Shown here in pieces: positions 46,458 through 55,284 of a stretch of 64,000 bases of DNA. Positions within the stretch are counted from its first letter, which is position 1. The number at the start of each line of letters is the position of its first letter. The stretch is taken from assembly GCA_963833675.1 (NCBI GenBank), contig CAWHYW010000001.1, forward strand, positions 4,580 to 68,579, given 5' to 3'. The notes beneath the pieces were generated by a model, which saw only the letters and a list, made by a program, of their open reading frames with translations, was not told where the DNA came from and ran no database searches. The translations under genes were made by a program, and so were the position numbers. This stretch comes from DASQDN01 sp963833675 (GTDB lineage Bacteria; Acidobacteriota; Terriglobia; Bryobacterales; Bryobacteraceae).

Positions 46458-47616
46458 AACTCCGGTTGCGGCGCCGACCCTTTCGAAGGAAGAGGTCCTG
46501 CGCTACAGCCGGCATTTGATTATGCCCGAAGTGGGCATGGATGGCCAACTGAAGCTCAAGGCGGCCAAGGTGCTTCTCGTTGGCGCCGGAGGACTTGGGG
46601 CGCCCCTCGGGATGTATCTGGCGGCAGCGGGGATTGGACGTATAGGAATCGTCGATTTCGATACCGTCGACTTCACGAATCTGCAGCGTCAGATCATTCA
46701 TGGCACCAAGGACGTCGGCCGCAAGAAGCTCGACTCGGCTGCGGAGACGATGCTCGATATTAATCCTTACGTACAGATTGACAAGTACGAAGCTCCGCTG
46801 ACCAGCGATAACGCGCTCGACATCATTAAGGATTACGATATGGTGATCGACGGGACTGACAATTTCCCGACCCGATACCTGGTAAATGATGCGTGCGTGT
46901 TGTTGAAGAAGCCCAATGTCTACGGATCGATCTTTCGTTTCGAAGGACAGGCTACCGTCTTCGCCTATGAGGATGGTCCGTGTTATCGCTGCCTATATCC
47001 GGAACCACCACCTCCAGGCCTTGTACCGAGTTGCGCCGAGGGCGGCGTTCTGGGCATCCTGCCCGGCATGATCGGTATAGTTCAGGCGACGGAGGCGGTG
47101 AAGCTGATCCTGGGAACAGGCGAGCCGCTTGTCGGACGGCTTTTACTGTACGATGCCCTCGCTATGCGCTTCCGCGAGTTGAAGCTGCGTCGCAATCCTG
47201 AGTGCCCGGTATGCGGAGATCATCCCACTGTAACCAAGCTGATCGATTACCAGGAATTTTGCGGCCTCGGCCGCGGTGAGGAACCTGTTGTCGAAACCGC
47301 CGGCGATATTGAGTCTACGGAAGTGAAGCAAAAGATCGATCGCGGAGATAACTTCGTTCTGATCGATGTTCGTGAACCGCACGAGTATCAGATCTGTAAT
47401 ATCCCGTATGCGAAGCTGATTCCACTTGGAGAACTCCCGAAGCGAGTCAACGAACTGAATACAGCGGATGAAATCGTGGCTCATTGCAAGAGCGGGATGC
47501 GAAGCGCGAAGGCGGTCGATTTCCTCAAGCAAGCCGGCTTCAAGCGCGTTCGAAACATGAAGGGCGGCATTCTCGCGTGGAGCGATAAGGTCGACCCAAC
47601 CGTACCGAAATACTAG
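46447..47616 (+). CDS. moeZ: MoeZ: adenylyltransferase with rhodanese domain
   Basis: 389 residues from ATG 46447. E1-like domain with GAGGLGAPLG, IGIVDFDTVDFTNLQRQIIHG and DGTDNFPTRYL, zinc pairs CYRC and CPVC. C-terminal rhodanese (about 285-385) with active Cys in HCKSGMRSAK. It adenylates the carrier Gly-Gly end and transfers sulfur to make the thiocarboxylate. Last gene of the cysM operon; it ends overlapping the convergent thiD by 4 bases. Confidence 0.93.
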   Translation: MAVETPVAAPTLSKEEVLRYSRHLIMPEVGMDGQLKLKAAKVLLVGAGGLGAPLGMYLAAAGIGRIGIVDFDTVDFTNLQRQIIHGTKDVGRKKLDSAAETMLDINPYVQIDKYEAPLTSDNALDIIKDYDMVIDGTDNFPTRYLVNDACVLLKKPNVYGSIFRFEGQATVFAYEDGPCYRCLYPEPPPPGLVPSCAEGGVLGILPGMIGIVQATEAVKLILGTGEPLVGRLLLYDALAMRFRELKLRRNPECPVCGDHPTVTKLIDYQEFCGLGRGEEPVVETAGDIESTEVKQKIDRGDNFVLIDVREPHEYQICNIPYAKLIPLGELPKRVNELNTADEIVAHCKSGMRSAKAVDFLKQAGFKRVRNMKGGILAWSDKVDPTVPKY

Positions 47617-48386
47617 GCGTGATGATTTACTGGACCAACTCCGTGGCCTAGCGCGGGGTTGGTTCGGATCGCGCGCGTGATAAATTCCTTCGCTTTCCCC
47701 ACCGCCTCCATTAGGGAATCTCCCTTCGCCAGACCAGCCGTGATCGCGGCCGAGTAGGTGCAACCCGTGCCGTGAGTATGGACTGTCTCGATGCGGTCCG
47801 ATGTAAACTGGTGAAACTTCCCGTCAGCTAGTAAGAGATCGTCCGCGGTCCCCGAGAGATGTCCGCCTTTAATCAGGACATTCTTCGCGCCGGATGCGTA
47901 CAGCCTCTCCGCTGCGCGTTTCATATCATCGCGAGTGGTCACTTCCCGGCCTGTTAATGCAGCGGCCTCAGGAAGGTTTGGCGTCAGCAGGTACGTTATT
48001 GGAAGAATGCGGCCGAGCAGAGCTCGTTTGCCATCTTCCGGGATGAGAGGAGTTCCATGTTTGCTGATCATCACCGGATCCACAACTAGCGGGAACGTAA
48101 ATTCTTCCGCAAGCGACGCCACGGCATCGACAATCGCGGCGTTCCCCAGAGCGCCCAACTTCGCGGCATGTGGCGGTATGTCATCCAAGACAGCTTGCAA
48201 CTGCTCAGTCACTAAATCCGGCGTCACGCACTCGACTCGACTGACAGTGCGAGTATTCTGCACGGTGAGCAGCGTAATCACCGCCTCACCGTAGACGCCG
48301 AACTGATGAAACGTCTTGAGGTCAGCCTGAATGCCGGCGCCACCGCTTGGGTCGGAACCGGCGATGGTTAGGGCAATCGGCTTCAT
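47613..48386 (-). CDS. thiD: Hydroxymethylpyrimidine/phosphomethylpyrimidine kinase
   Basis: 257 residues. Phosphorylates HMP and HMP-P for thiamine synthesis. Ribokinase-like fold: GSDPSGGAGIQADLKTF opens it, PVMISKHG, LTPNLPEAAALTG, and the anion-hole HTHGTGCTYSAAI with catalytic Cys/Asp region. Its ATG overlaps the stop of the secreted-protein gene upstream once that gene's frame is corrected (ATGA), so thiD is carried on that transcript. No TPP riboswitch is visible before it. Confidence 0.93.
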   Translation of the reverse strand: MKPIALTIAGSDPSGGAGIQADLKTFHQFGVYGEAVITLLTVQNTRTVSRVECVTPDLVTEQLQAVLDDIPPHAAKLGALGNAAIVDAVASLAEEFTFPLVVDPVMISKHGTPLIPEDGKRALLGRILPITYLLTPNLPEAAALTGREVTTRDDMKRAAERLYASGAKNVLIKGGHLSGTADDLLLADGKFHQFTSDRIETVHTHGTGCTYSAAITAGLAKGDSLMEAVGKAKEFITRAIRTNPALGHGVGPVNHHA

Positions 48387-49730
48387 TGAATCTGAACTTT
48401 GTCACTTCGAGTCGCGCCTGAAGCATTCGCCAACTCAACCTCGACAGAACCAATATCAGTAATCTGACCAGCGACCGGGAACACTGCTTTCAATGTAAAC
48501 GCGCCTCCAAACGTCGACTTTATCGAAGTACTTGCGGAATTCAGAGGAGCTGTCAACGGTGATTGCGCCGGGTTGGACCACGGAGCCTTTCGAAGTATAG
48601 AACGTAAAGCTCAATTGGCCCGGAGCATGTGTGTTGTCATATCCAGTGATTTCAATTTCCAACATCGATCCGTTTCTTACCGCGCGAGTCTTGTCGATTC
48701 GGATACGCTCGGGAGCAATAACTACGCTCGTGTTGACACTCCAGCCGCCCACTTCGGCCGTGAACACTATGGTACCTGCCGTAGTCCCGGTTTGAAAGGT
48801 GAGTTCGGAAACCGGAGTGTCCGTTCCTTCCTGGACACTGAACGTTGTGGCCCGTTCGCCCCGCAGCAACTTTACAGCGTCGTCATCAACGCTAGAGGCA
48901 ACCGATGGTTGGAAGGTCATGGTCAACTTGCCGGATCCGATTGCGCGCGACGCTTGACCGAAGCGCACGGAAACGCGCCCTTGTTGTCCACTGGTCGGAT
49001 TGGGAAGGTCCACCACAATGGCCGGCTTCGGAAAGGGCGGTTCGTTCGAGGCCGCCGTGACTCGATAGGTACGTCCATCCAGAGCCAGAGCACCCTGGAA
49101 CACACCCGATGCTTCGGGAGCGAATACGATGTCGAAATCCGCGGAAGTGTGCGGCGCGAGTTCAATCGGCAGCGACAGCTGTTGCGCGAGCCGGAAATAC
49201 TTGCCGGTCAAGGTGGCCGTCTGGACCAGAACCCGTTCGGAAGTTGTGTTCTCGAGGTGGAAACTCTTAGATGACGTCGTTCCGCGTTCTACCAAACCCA
49301 GATCGACAGAGGAGCCGGATTGCAGCGCGTTGCCGTCGGCTGACAGAATCGGCGCAGCGGCTGACGTGCCCGTCAGGAGTAGCGCTGATCCGTTGACACT
49401 CAGATTGGCGCTGTACGAACCAAAGTCGCGCGGTGAAAATCGGACGGTGAAGTCCATATTCAGTCCGGGAGCAAGCGTATGGGGAAGAGAGGGTTGTCCA
49501 AACATGGAGAACGCAGTTCCGCCAAGCGTGAGCGTGCGAATCACCAAGGATGCTTGCGAGGTATTTCGGATTCGGAAAATCGTATCCACGCGATCGCCGA
49601 CAGCAGCCGATCCGACCTGGTACAAATTGGCGACCGACTTTTCTGAGCCGGGCGCGTCAACTACCAATAGCTGCACCTGCGCAGAGGCAGCGGCCCCTAA
49701 CGTTACGAAGAGCGCAAGACTCCGGATCAT
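48383..49730 (-). CDS. Secreted protein with choice-of-anchor D (ASPM/SPD-2-like) repeats (frameshift near C-terminus)
   Basis: About 449 residues. Signal peptide 1-17. Two or more Ig-like repeats follow: VGDRVDTIFRIRNTSQASLVIRTLTLGGTAFSMFG and VERGTTSSKSFHLENTTSERVLVQTATLTGKYF, each with TLAPGLNMDFTVRFSP-type lines, typical of choice-of-anchor D domains. Near 48521 the frame shifts; the alternative frame continues STFGGAFTLKAVFPVAGQITDIGSVEVELANASGATRSDKVQIQ and stops at 48383. Function is unknown, probably surface or matrix. Confidence 0.75.
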
Positions 49731-50272
49731 GCGGCGTCCTCCGGCAATTCGTATACGTGCTCATCGCGAACAGCGAACACGCGATCTTCTGCATAGATGA
49801 CCCACCAACCGTCACCCATTTGCGATATGGATTGGGCTCGAGATTGCAGCCGGACAGGCACTCCGTTCAAGGAGAACTCGCCGTCTTGGATCACGGCGGT
49901 CGCTTCGATTGGCGCCGCAGACGAGCGCTCGAACTTTCCGCCGCTTCGGCGCCATAGCTCGTTAGCTTCTTGAAAGAAAACTTCATTGACCAAGCCGTGG
50001 GATGTGAACGTAACGATTACTGCTCCGCCGGGCGCTTCAAAAGTCTCGCCATCGACGATCAACTCTCGATCTTTCTTAATCACGAGTGATTTGCCGGAAA
50101 AGGCCGCTGAGACGATATCGCTGTCAACCGCAGGTCCCAAAACAAATGCGCCGGCGACTCCCTCGACGGGACGAAGTGACCGTTTGCGATCGACAATATA
50201 GCCGATGCGAGGCCGCAGTAACTGCGCCCCTGCCGCTCCGGCGAACAGAAATAGACAAAACCGCCGAGTCAT
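49727..50272 (-). CDS. Secreted protein of unknown function
   Basis: 181 residues from ATG 50272. Signal peptide MTRRFCLFLFAGAAGAQL, then a beta-rich domain in repeats of about 30 (VEGVAGAFVLGPAVDSDIVSAAFSGKSLVIKK, APGGAVIVTFTSHGLVNEVFF), reminiscent of a six- or seven-bladed propeller fragment. Start overlaps the preceding gene's TAA (TAATG) and its stop overlaps the following ATG, so it is inside a tightly coupled operon. No family recognised. Confidence 0.65.
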   Translation of the reverse strand: MTRRFCLFLFAGAAGAQLLRPRIGYIVDRKRSLRPVEGVAGAFVLGPAVDSDIVSAAFSGKSLVIKKDRELIVDGETFEAPGGAVIVTFTSHGLVNEVFFQEANELWRRSGGKFERSSAAPIEATAVIQDGEFSLNGVPVRLQSRAQSISQMGDGWWVIYAEDRVFAVRDEHVYELPEDAA

Positions 50273-50931
50273 TAAGGTCTTCCTATAGTGATTGTGGGGA
50301 TACCGATCTGAACTGCGGGCCCAGCGGTGGAGGGTGAAGCTGTCTGGCTTGACGAACTTCCTCTTCCGACAGCCAGGCCTGCTGCCGCTCCGCCAGCCGC
50401 GATTGCGGCAATTGCGATCCACTTCTTCTTACCGGAGCCGCCCGATCGAGGCGATTTTGCCACCGGAGTGTCTGAGATGTACTGCGAGCAGATTGCTCCC
50501 GCCCGCGATTCGCCCTTTGCTGCGGTAATTCGGATCTGGAAAGGTCCCGCGATGCTGTTCCATCGTATGCCGTGAACCGCTGCCCGGCCTTCCGCGCCCG
50601 AGATCGCGATCTCGGTTTTCATGCCGCTCTCAAAGGCTCCGCCAGGACCTTCTTCCGGCATCCGGAAGCTCACGGCTACACCTTCCAAGGGACGACCTGT
50701 CTCATCCGTGAGCTGAACCGAGATCGGCCTGTTGCTCCTGGATCCAGCGGTATTGACCACGCCTTCTCCTTCAAGGACTTGGATCCGAATCAGATTCTGT
50801 GAGTAGGATGGGGAGACAAAAAGCAGCAGGGCGGCAACAGCCCGAGCGAAAACTATGCGACGGCCAGCAACACCGCGGTTATATTGTCGGGGCCGCCAGC
50901 CCTTTTGGCGGCTTCGATTAGAGCGTGACAC
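50272..50931 (-). CDS. Secreted or membrane protein with Ig-like (Big_1-type) domain
   Basis: Up to 219 residues; the start is unresolved. A plausible hydrophobic signal (IVFARAVAALLLFVSPSYSQ) lacks a standard start codon, so 50931 (TTG) is only formal. The domain NRPISVQLTDETGRPLEGVAVSFRMPEEGPGGAF, then GRAAVHGIRW and GPFQIRITAAKGESRA, has the Big_1 (invasin-like) pattern of covalent or surface decorations. A C-terminal Lys cluster and glycine-rich helix (KKKWIAIAAIAAGGAAAGLAVG) would place it in the membrane. Confidence 0.6.
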   Translation of the reverse strand: MSRSNRSRQKGWRPRQYNRGVAGRRIVFARAVAALLLFVSPSYSQNLIRIQVLEGEGVVNTAGSRSNRPISVQLTDETGRPLEGVAVSFRMPEEGPGGAFESGMKTEIAISGAEGRAAVHGIRWNSIAGPFQIRITAAKGESRAGAICSQYISDTPVAKSPRSGGSGKKKWIAIAAIAAGGAAAGLAVGRGSSSSQTASPSTAGPAVQIGIPTITIGRP

Positions 50932-51563
50932 TTGCTAACTAGTGGCTCGCCCGAAGAAAGAATCTCACGAATCGTCTCGATGTCCACTACGCCGTGCAAT
51001 CCGTCTGACGACAGGAGGAATTGGGCCCCGATTTCCAAAGGAACAGCGTACGAATGGATTCGGAGTGTTTGGCTTACACCGATAGCCATGGTGAGCATGT
51101 GACGCATCGGGTGGACCTTGAGCTGCTCCTCGCCGATTCCGAGTCTCCTGCCGACCTCGTTTACCCAAGTCTGATCTTCGGTAATTACGTGCAATTCATC
51201 GCTCAAATATACGTAAGCCCGGCTGTCGCCGACGTTTGCAATTAGGACTTCCGGCCCGATCTTCAATGCGGCAGTCATGGTGGTCCCCATGCCATGCAGA
51301 GTAGGATCGGATTCCGCGGCATCGATGACGCGGCGATTTGCTTCCGCTAACGCGCGCAAAAGAACATCTCCCGACCGTTCGGAAGCCGACCAGACGAAAT
51401 CGGCAACCGTGTCACCCGCTAACTTCGATGCATGCTCGCCAGCCTGTGCTCCGCCCATCCCGTCTGCGACAAGGTAGAGGTCCAGCGAGGGAGCAAGCAG
51501 AAAGTAGTCCTCGTTATTGGACCGGACGCAGCCAGGATCCGAGAGCCCAAAGGCTTCGAGCAT
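50853..51563 (-). CDS. PP2C-family Ser/Thr protein phosphatase
   Basis: 236 residues. Metal-dependent phosphatase of the Stp/PstP type: SDPGCVRSNNEDYF, VADGMGG, NVGDSRAYVY, SSDGLHGVVD and GGPDNITAV carry the Asp metal ligands. It reverses Pkn-type kinase signals; the kinase at 20.6 kb is a candidate counterpart, but the genes are far apart. It heads the run of overlapping secreted-protein genes ending in thiD. Confidence 0.92.
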   Translation of the reverse strand: MLEAFGLSDPGCVRSNNEDYFLLAPSLDLYLVADGMGGAQAGEHASKLAGDTVADFVWSASERSGDVLLRALAEANRRVIDAAESDPTLHGMGTTMTAALKIGPEVLIANVGDSRAYVYLSDELHVITEDQTWVNEVGRRLGIGEEQLKVHPMRHMLTMAIGVSQTLRIHSYAVPLEIGAQFLLSSDGLHGVVDIETIREILSSGEPLVSKCHALIEAAKRAGGPDNITAVLLAVA

Positions 51564-51587
51564 GAAAATTGATTATATCTGCCCGGT

Positions 51588-52772
51588 CTATCGTTTCGGT
51601 TCCAGGACAGCCTTCAATTGCCAGTATGCAGACTCCTCATAATTCTGCTTCAACCGCTCGAGGCCTTCGCTGCGGGGTGGCGTCTTCGAAGTCTGTTTAC
51701 GGAGACACCGGCCGAGTAGTGTGGTGGCATCCGTGTCATCAGGACGCCGGGCGAGGACAGCACGGAAGCGTTCCGCGGCAGCGTCCATCTCGCCGCTTTG
51801 TAAAAGCGCATACCCAACGTTGAAATGGTAGTCGGGATCGGTCGAATCCCCTTCAAGAGCTTTCTTGAAGTTATCGAGCGCTCCCGCCTTGTTTTGTCGC
51901 GATTGTGCGGCTCCGAGGTTATTCAACACCTCGTTCAAGGGCACCTGTTGCGCCACGATCTGAAAGGCCTGTTCGGCGGCGGAAAACTCTCCCAGATGGA
52001 ATCTCGAAAGACCGAGCAGGAACGTAGCTTCGCGATAGTGGATATTTGCCGATGAGACCTTTTGAAGCGACTCGGCGGCTTGACGGTAGCCTTTACGCTG
52101 GAACTGGAGCCGTCCGAGTTCAAAATTCCCATGAGAGTATGCGGGCTCCAGGCGCACGGCCTGTGTGAAGTACTTGAGCTTTTGGTCGGGAGAGGTAGCC
52201 AGCAGACCGCGAATGTAACTCTCGATCGCATCGACGCGAACCACAGGCTGCCTTTGACGAAACTCTTCTTCCGTCAGATGGCGTTCAGGGCGAACGAACT
52301 GGAGACTTTGCCATGCAAGATGTGTCTGCAGACGCGCCAGTTCCTCCAGAGCCCCTGTCTCCGCGTATTCCGGGCCCAGCCTTGCTTTTTTCAAATTGAT
52401 CGCTTCCGCATTGATTCGGAGCGTTCCCTTCGTCTTGCCATTCGCGCCCGGATCGGGGTCGAGAACCTCGAACTTCCCGAAGATTACCTGGTCGGCATCA
52501 AGCGATTCTGCCAGTCGCATCACCGTGGCTTTCGTCAGATGTGAATACGGCCGCAGCGAGAGCCGGCGATAGGCTTCCTCGCGGGCATCGCGGTCAAGCG
52601 TTAGTACGCCCTCTGACGCCAGAGCTTCCCGAATCGTCTCGGAAATACTTTCTCCGACCCACTCGAGATTATTCGACTTTCCAATATTAAAAAATGGAAG
52701 TACGAGAAAATTATCGGCTAGGGATGGACCGGCGCACAGGCACACGAATACCACGGCCTGCAGAAACTTCAT
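51588..52772 (-). CDS. TolB-like/TPR periplasmic protein
   Basis: 394 residues from ATG 52772 (MKFLQAVVFVCLCAGPSLADN, a clean signal peptide). The N-terminal domain (NFLVLPFFNIGKSNNLEWVGESISETIREALASEG) is TolB-N/FlgO-like. Six or so TPRs follow (AIESYIRGLLATSPDQKLKYFTQAVRLEPAYSHGNFELGRL, EVLNNLGAAQSRQNKAGALDNFKKALEGDSTDPDYHFNVGYALL). Probably a periplasmic scaffold. Twenty-four bases before PP2C on the same strand. Confidence 0.8.
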   Translation of the reverse strand: MKFLQAVVFVCLCAGPSLADNFLVLPFFNIGKSNNLEWVGESISETIREALASEGVLTLDRDAREEAYRRLSLRPYSHLTKATVMRLAESLDADQVIFGKFEVLDPDPGANGKTKGTLRINAEAINLKKARLGPEYAETGALEELARLQTHLAWQSLQFVRPERHLTEEEFRQRQPVVRVDAIESYIRGLLATSPDQKLKYFTQAVRLEPAYSHGNFELGRLQFQRKGYRQAAESLQKVSSANIHYREATFLLGLSRFHLGEFSAAEQAFQIVAQQVPLNEVLNNLGAAQSRQNKAGALDNFKKALEGDSTDPDYHFNVGYALLQSGEMDAAAERFRAVLARRPDDTDATTLLGRCLRKQTSKTPPRSEGLERLKQNYEESAYWQLKAVLEPKR

Positions 52773-52812
52773 ATGCCTGATTGTAACGCGCCGGTCCGCG
52801 GGGAGGACTAGA

Positions 52813-53130
52813 TCAGTTGGCGAATACGATTTTCGTATTGGTGCCGCCGAAGCGGATCTCGTCAACGCGATACTTGCCGTCTCCGTTCTTGTACCGCACT
52901 GTCGTGCTGGCGAACTTGGAATCGGCGGTTTCGGCTTTGACTGGAGCCTCTACAGATTGCTTACCTTTGGAAATGACAGCTGTGTTGTCCTTCACCTCGA
53001 CCTTGTATACTCCCGGCTGGAGTTCGGTCCCAGCGACTATAGAAGGCTGGAAAAGCGTAATCTTATAGCTGCCGGCGGCGCTCGCGATGGCAAGGCCCAA
53101 TGTTGCGAAAGAGAGTAGGAATGCTTTCAT
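52813..53130 (-). CDS. Small secreted beta-sandwich protein
   Basis: 105 residues. Signal peptide MKAFLLSFATLGLAIASAAGS, then TLFQPSIVAGTELQPGVYKVEVKDNTAVISKGKQSVEAPVKAETADSKFASTTVRYKNGDGKYRVDEIRFGGTNTKIVFAN. The LQPGxYKVEV and KVEAPVKxE lines recur in small acidobacterial periplasmic proteins of unknown role. It is 40 bases upstream of the TolB/TPR gene. Confidence 0.7.
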   Translation of the reverse strand: MKAFLLSFATLGLAIASAAGSYKITLFQPSIVAGTELQPGVYKVEVKDNTAVISKGKQSVEAPVKAETADSKFASTTVRYKNGDGKYRVDEIRFGGTNTKIVFAN

Positions 53131-53206
53131 CGATTGTGTACCTCGGTAATCTATTACGCGGAAAATAACCTTTCGTTGCGAAACGAAATGCCGGTTTTCT
53201 GAAAAA

Positions 53207-54133
53207 TTATTTATTTGATAAGTTCACGAGACGTTTTGCGTCATGAAACGTCCGAGACTGGTTGCCGAAGTCGCAGATCCAGTTCATCTCACGTTCACGG
53301 CGGAACCAGGTGCGCTGTCGTTTCGCATATTGCCTGGTCGCGATCTGCGTTTGTGCGATCGCTTCCGGAAGGGAGAGGCCCCCGCTCAGGTGAAGTACCG
53401 CCTCGCGATACCCAATCGACTCGAGCGCCTTCGATGAGGCCGGAAATCCGAGCGCAAGAATCGACTGAGTTTCCTCGATCAGGCCCGTATCGAACATGCG
53501 CTGGCAACGAGCGTGAATGCGTTCGGTCAATTGCTCGCGAGGCGGGTCGAGTCCGATCTTGACCACATCGAAGCCACTGAGCGGAATCCGGCTATGGGAA
53601 TGCAAGCGCGTGATTGGAGTGCGCGCCAGGATACAAACCTCCAAGGCTCGAACCAATTTTTGCATGTCATTGGCGTGAATACGGCGCGCAGCGTCGGGAT
53701 CGAGACGCCGTAGCAATCGATGTAAGCTGCCCGGATTTCGATGGCTGAGTCGCCCCCGGAGGTCGTCGTTACGGGGAGGACCCTCAAAGAGTCCATCGAG
53801 AAGCGCCCGCAGATAAAATCCGGTTCCCCCGGCCACAATCGGGACCTTGCCTCTTGCCGAGATATCGCGCAGCACGGACCGGCCTTCCCGCATGTAATCT
53901 CCGGCGGTAAATACTTCATCGGGATTCAGGATGTCAATGAGATGATGCGGGATTCCACGGCGCTCGGGGACCGGGGTCTTGGCCGACCCGATATTCATGT
54001 AACGGTAGAGTTGTACCGAATCGCAATTGACGATCTCTCCGCCAATCGCTTCGGCTAAGTTAAGGGCCAGATCGGACTTACCGGACCCGGTCGGTCCGGC
54101 CACGACCACCGCTCGGGCGGAGGAATTGCTCAC
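53207..54133 (-). CDS. miaA: tRNA dimethylallyltransferase
   Basis: 308 residues. Adds a dimethylallyl group to A37 of tRNAs reading U-starting codons. P-loop GPTGSGKSDLALNLAEAIGGEIVNCDSVQLY, then IGSAKTPVPERRGIPHHLIDILNP, AGGTGFYLRALLDGLF, and the C-terminal RQYAKRQRTWFR all fit. Length is typical. The C-terminal zinc motif of eukaryotic homologues is absent, as expected. Confidence 0.95.
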   Translation of the reverse strand: MSNSSARAVVVAGPTGSGKSDLALNLAEAIGGEIVNCDSVQLYRYMNIGSAKTPVPERRGIPHHLIDILNPDEVFTAGDYMREGRSVLRDISARGKVPIVAGGTGFYLRALLDGLFEGPPRNDDLRGRLSHRNPGSLHRLLRRLDPDAARRIHANDMQKLVRALEVCILARTPITRLHSHSRIPLSGFDVVKIGLDPPREQLTERIHARCQRMFDTGLIEETQSILALGFPASSKALESIGYREAVLHLSGGLSLPEAIAQTQIATRQYAKRQRTWFRREREMNWICDFGNQSRTFHDAKRLVNLSNK

Positions 54134-54197
54134 CGCGACCAGTGTAGATTACGGCCTGGACCCGCTGTGGTAACATACTCGGTAGTCCCTCTCTAGT

Positions 54198-54273
54198 GGG
54201 CCTGTGGCGCAGTTGGGAGCGCGCTTCCATGGCATGGAAGAGGTCGTCGGTTCGAACCCGACCAGGTCCACCA
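54198..54273 (+). tRNA. tRNA-Ala (anticodon GGC)
   Basis: Acceptor GGGCCTG pairs with CAGGTCC (one G-U), D arm GCGCAGTTGGGAGCGC, anticodon stem CTTCC/GGAAG with loop ATGGCAT (GGC, reads GCC/GCU), T arm GTCGGTTCGAACCCGAC, encoded CCA. Accessory genes start straight after it. Confidence 0.96.
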
Positions 54274-54284
54274 GTTCACTCAAG

Positions 54285-54538
54285 CTTCAGGCTGAATCTA
54301 CTGCTACGACACAGACTGATCGCATTGTCGTCGATCCCAAAATTCTGACGGGAAAGCCGGTCATTCGCGGCACGCGCATCTCGGTCGAAATGGTAGCCGA
54401 CGTCCTCGCAGCGGGTTGGAGCCACGAGCAAATCCTGACCAGCTATCCAGGGCTTGCAGAAGAGGACATCCGGGCTTGCCTCGCCTACGCGAGCGACTGC
54501 TGCGCGAAGAAAAACTTCATCCTCTCAAGACAGCGTGA
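54285..54538 (+). CDS. DUF433 antitoxin-like protein (frameshifted, start unclear)
   Basis: About 85 residues. RIVVDPKILTGKPVIRGTRISVEMVADVLAAGWSHEQILTSYPGLAEEDIRACLAYAS is a textbook DUF433 (Vap-type antitoxin with a winged-helix). A one-base loss near 54497 shifts the tail, whose family-typical form ASELLREEKLHPLKTA stops at 54538 and overlaps the GTG of the toxin remnant. No ATG, GTG or TTG opens the frame after tRNA-Ala, so either the start was lost or a non-standard one is used. Confidence 0.6.
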
Positions 54539-54588
54539 GATTCCTTGCCGACGAGAACTTTCCGCGTCCGGCGGTTAATGCGCTACGA
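54535..54588 (+). pseudogene. Truncated DUF5615 (PIN-like) toxin
   Basis: GTG 54535 overlaps the antitoxin stop (GTGA). The first 18 residues, RFLADENFPRPAVNALR, are the conserved DUF5615 opening with its active Asp. After this the frame leaves the family and runs into sequence antisense to the DUF4926 gene, so the C-terminal four fifths of the toxin is missing. A remnant of a DUF433/DUF5615 toxin-antitoxin pair. Confidence 0.65.
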
Positions 54589-54612
54589 CACAAGCGGTTC
54601 ACCCAATCAGTT

Positions 54613-54838
54613 CTATGCAGCCTCTATCTCGCGACGATGCAGGACAACAAGCTGCTCGGGTTGAACCTCGGCGAGTGCATAGGTCTGACCGCCATCATCG
54701 GGAGAATTCCACGAGCAGGGCATCCTCATTGCCGGCGTGGACGTACTCAACCACGGTACCCATCTGGCCACGCGTAAGCTGTTGTTCCGGCAAATCGACA
54801 ACCAAAGCTACTGGTGCCAACAGCGGTATTGCTTTCAT
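54613..54838 (-). CDS. DUF4926 protein (frameshifted)
   Basis: About 75 residues from ATG 54838. MKAIPLLAPVALVVDLPEQQLTRGQMGTVVEYVHAGNEDALLVEFS, then DDGGQTYALAEVQPEQLVVLHRREIEAA in the next frame; an extra C near 54720 causes the shift. DUF4926 proteins are small SH3-like folds found beside DUF6883 genes. The ATG overlaps the DUF6883 stop, so the two form one unit. Confidence 0.65.
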
Positions 54839-55186
54839 GTCCTCTTTCCTGGTTCCTTTAGCACGAAACAGGTTGTGAGCCGCGCAAAATCTTCACCGGT
54901 TCTTACGATCCAGCCGCTCCTGACCATAGCGGCGCCTCGGGGATTCTCCAACCTGGAGTTCTATCACGTAAAGTCTGCCAAACCTGCTCTCCCCGATGAG
55001 AATAGCCTCGTCGTACGCGATATCGAGAAGGCGACCCCGTAACCATTCTGCATCGTTCCGGCTGAGGCCTAGGGCGGCCGCGAAGACCTTCGCCTTGTGC
55101 TTCCCGTCCTCATGTTTCGGGTTCAGGCAATAGTCACTGAGTTTGTTGATGTCTACCACCGTTCGCTCAGGATTTGGCAGCCTCAT
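54835..55186 (-). CDS. DUF6883 protein (frameshifted)
   Basis: About 117 residues from ATG 55186. MRLPNPERTVVDINKLSDYCLNPKHEDGKHKAKVFAAALGLSRNDAEWLRGRLLDIA, then after a shift near 54942 AAMVRSGWIVRTGEDFARLTTCFVLKEPGKRT. The SDYCLNPxHxxGxHKAxVF and WIVRxGExxPRLTTCFV patterns are those of DUF6883, likely a toxin-type protein. The extra C fits an insertion. Paired with DUF4926, which it overlaps. Confidence 0.65.
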
Positions 55187-55284
55187 CGGTTTTGATCGGC
55201 CTGAATAAACGAGATGTCAAACAGTAGTCTTAGCGTAACCCGCTCCCCCCGGTGAACCCGATGTCTTCGCAACTGAACTCTCAT

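Noticed and set aside
54204..54284. Start of the DUF433 gene inside tRNA-Ala
   Set aside because: The first 27 codons of that frame are tRNA sequence; the protein family begins later.
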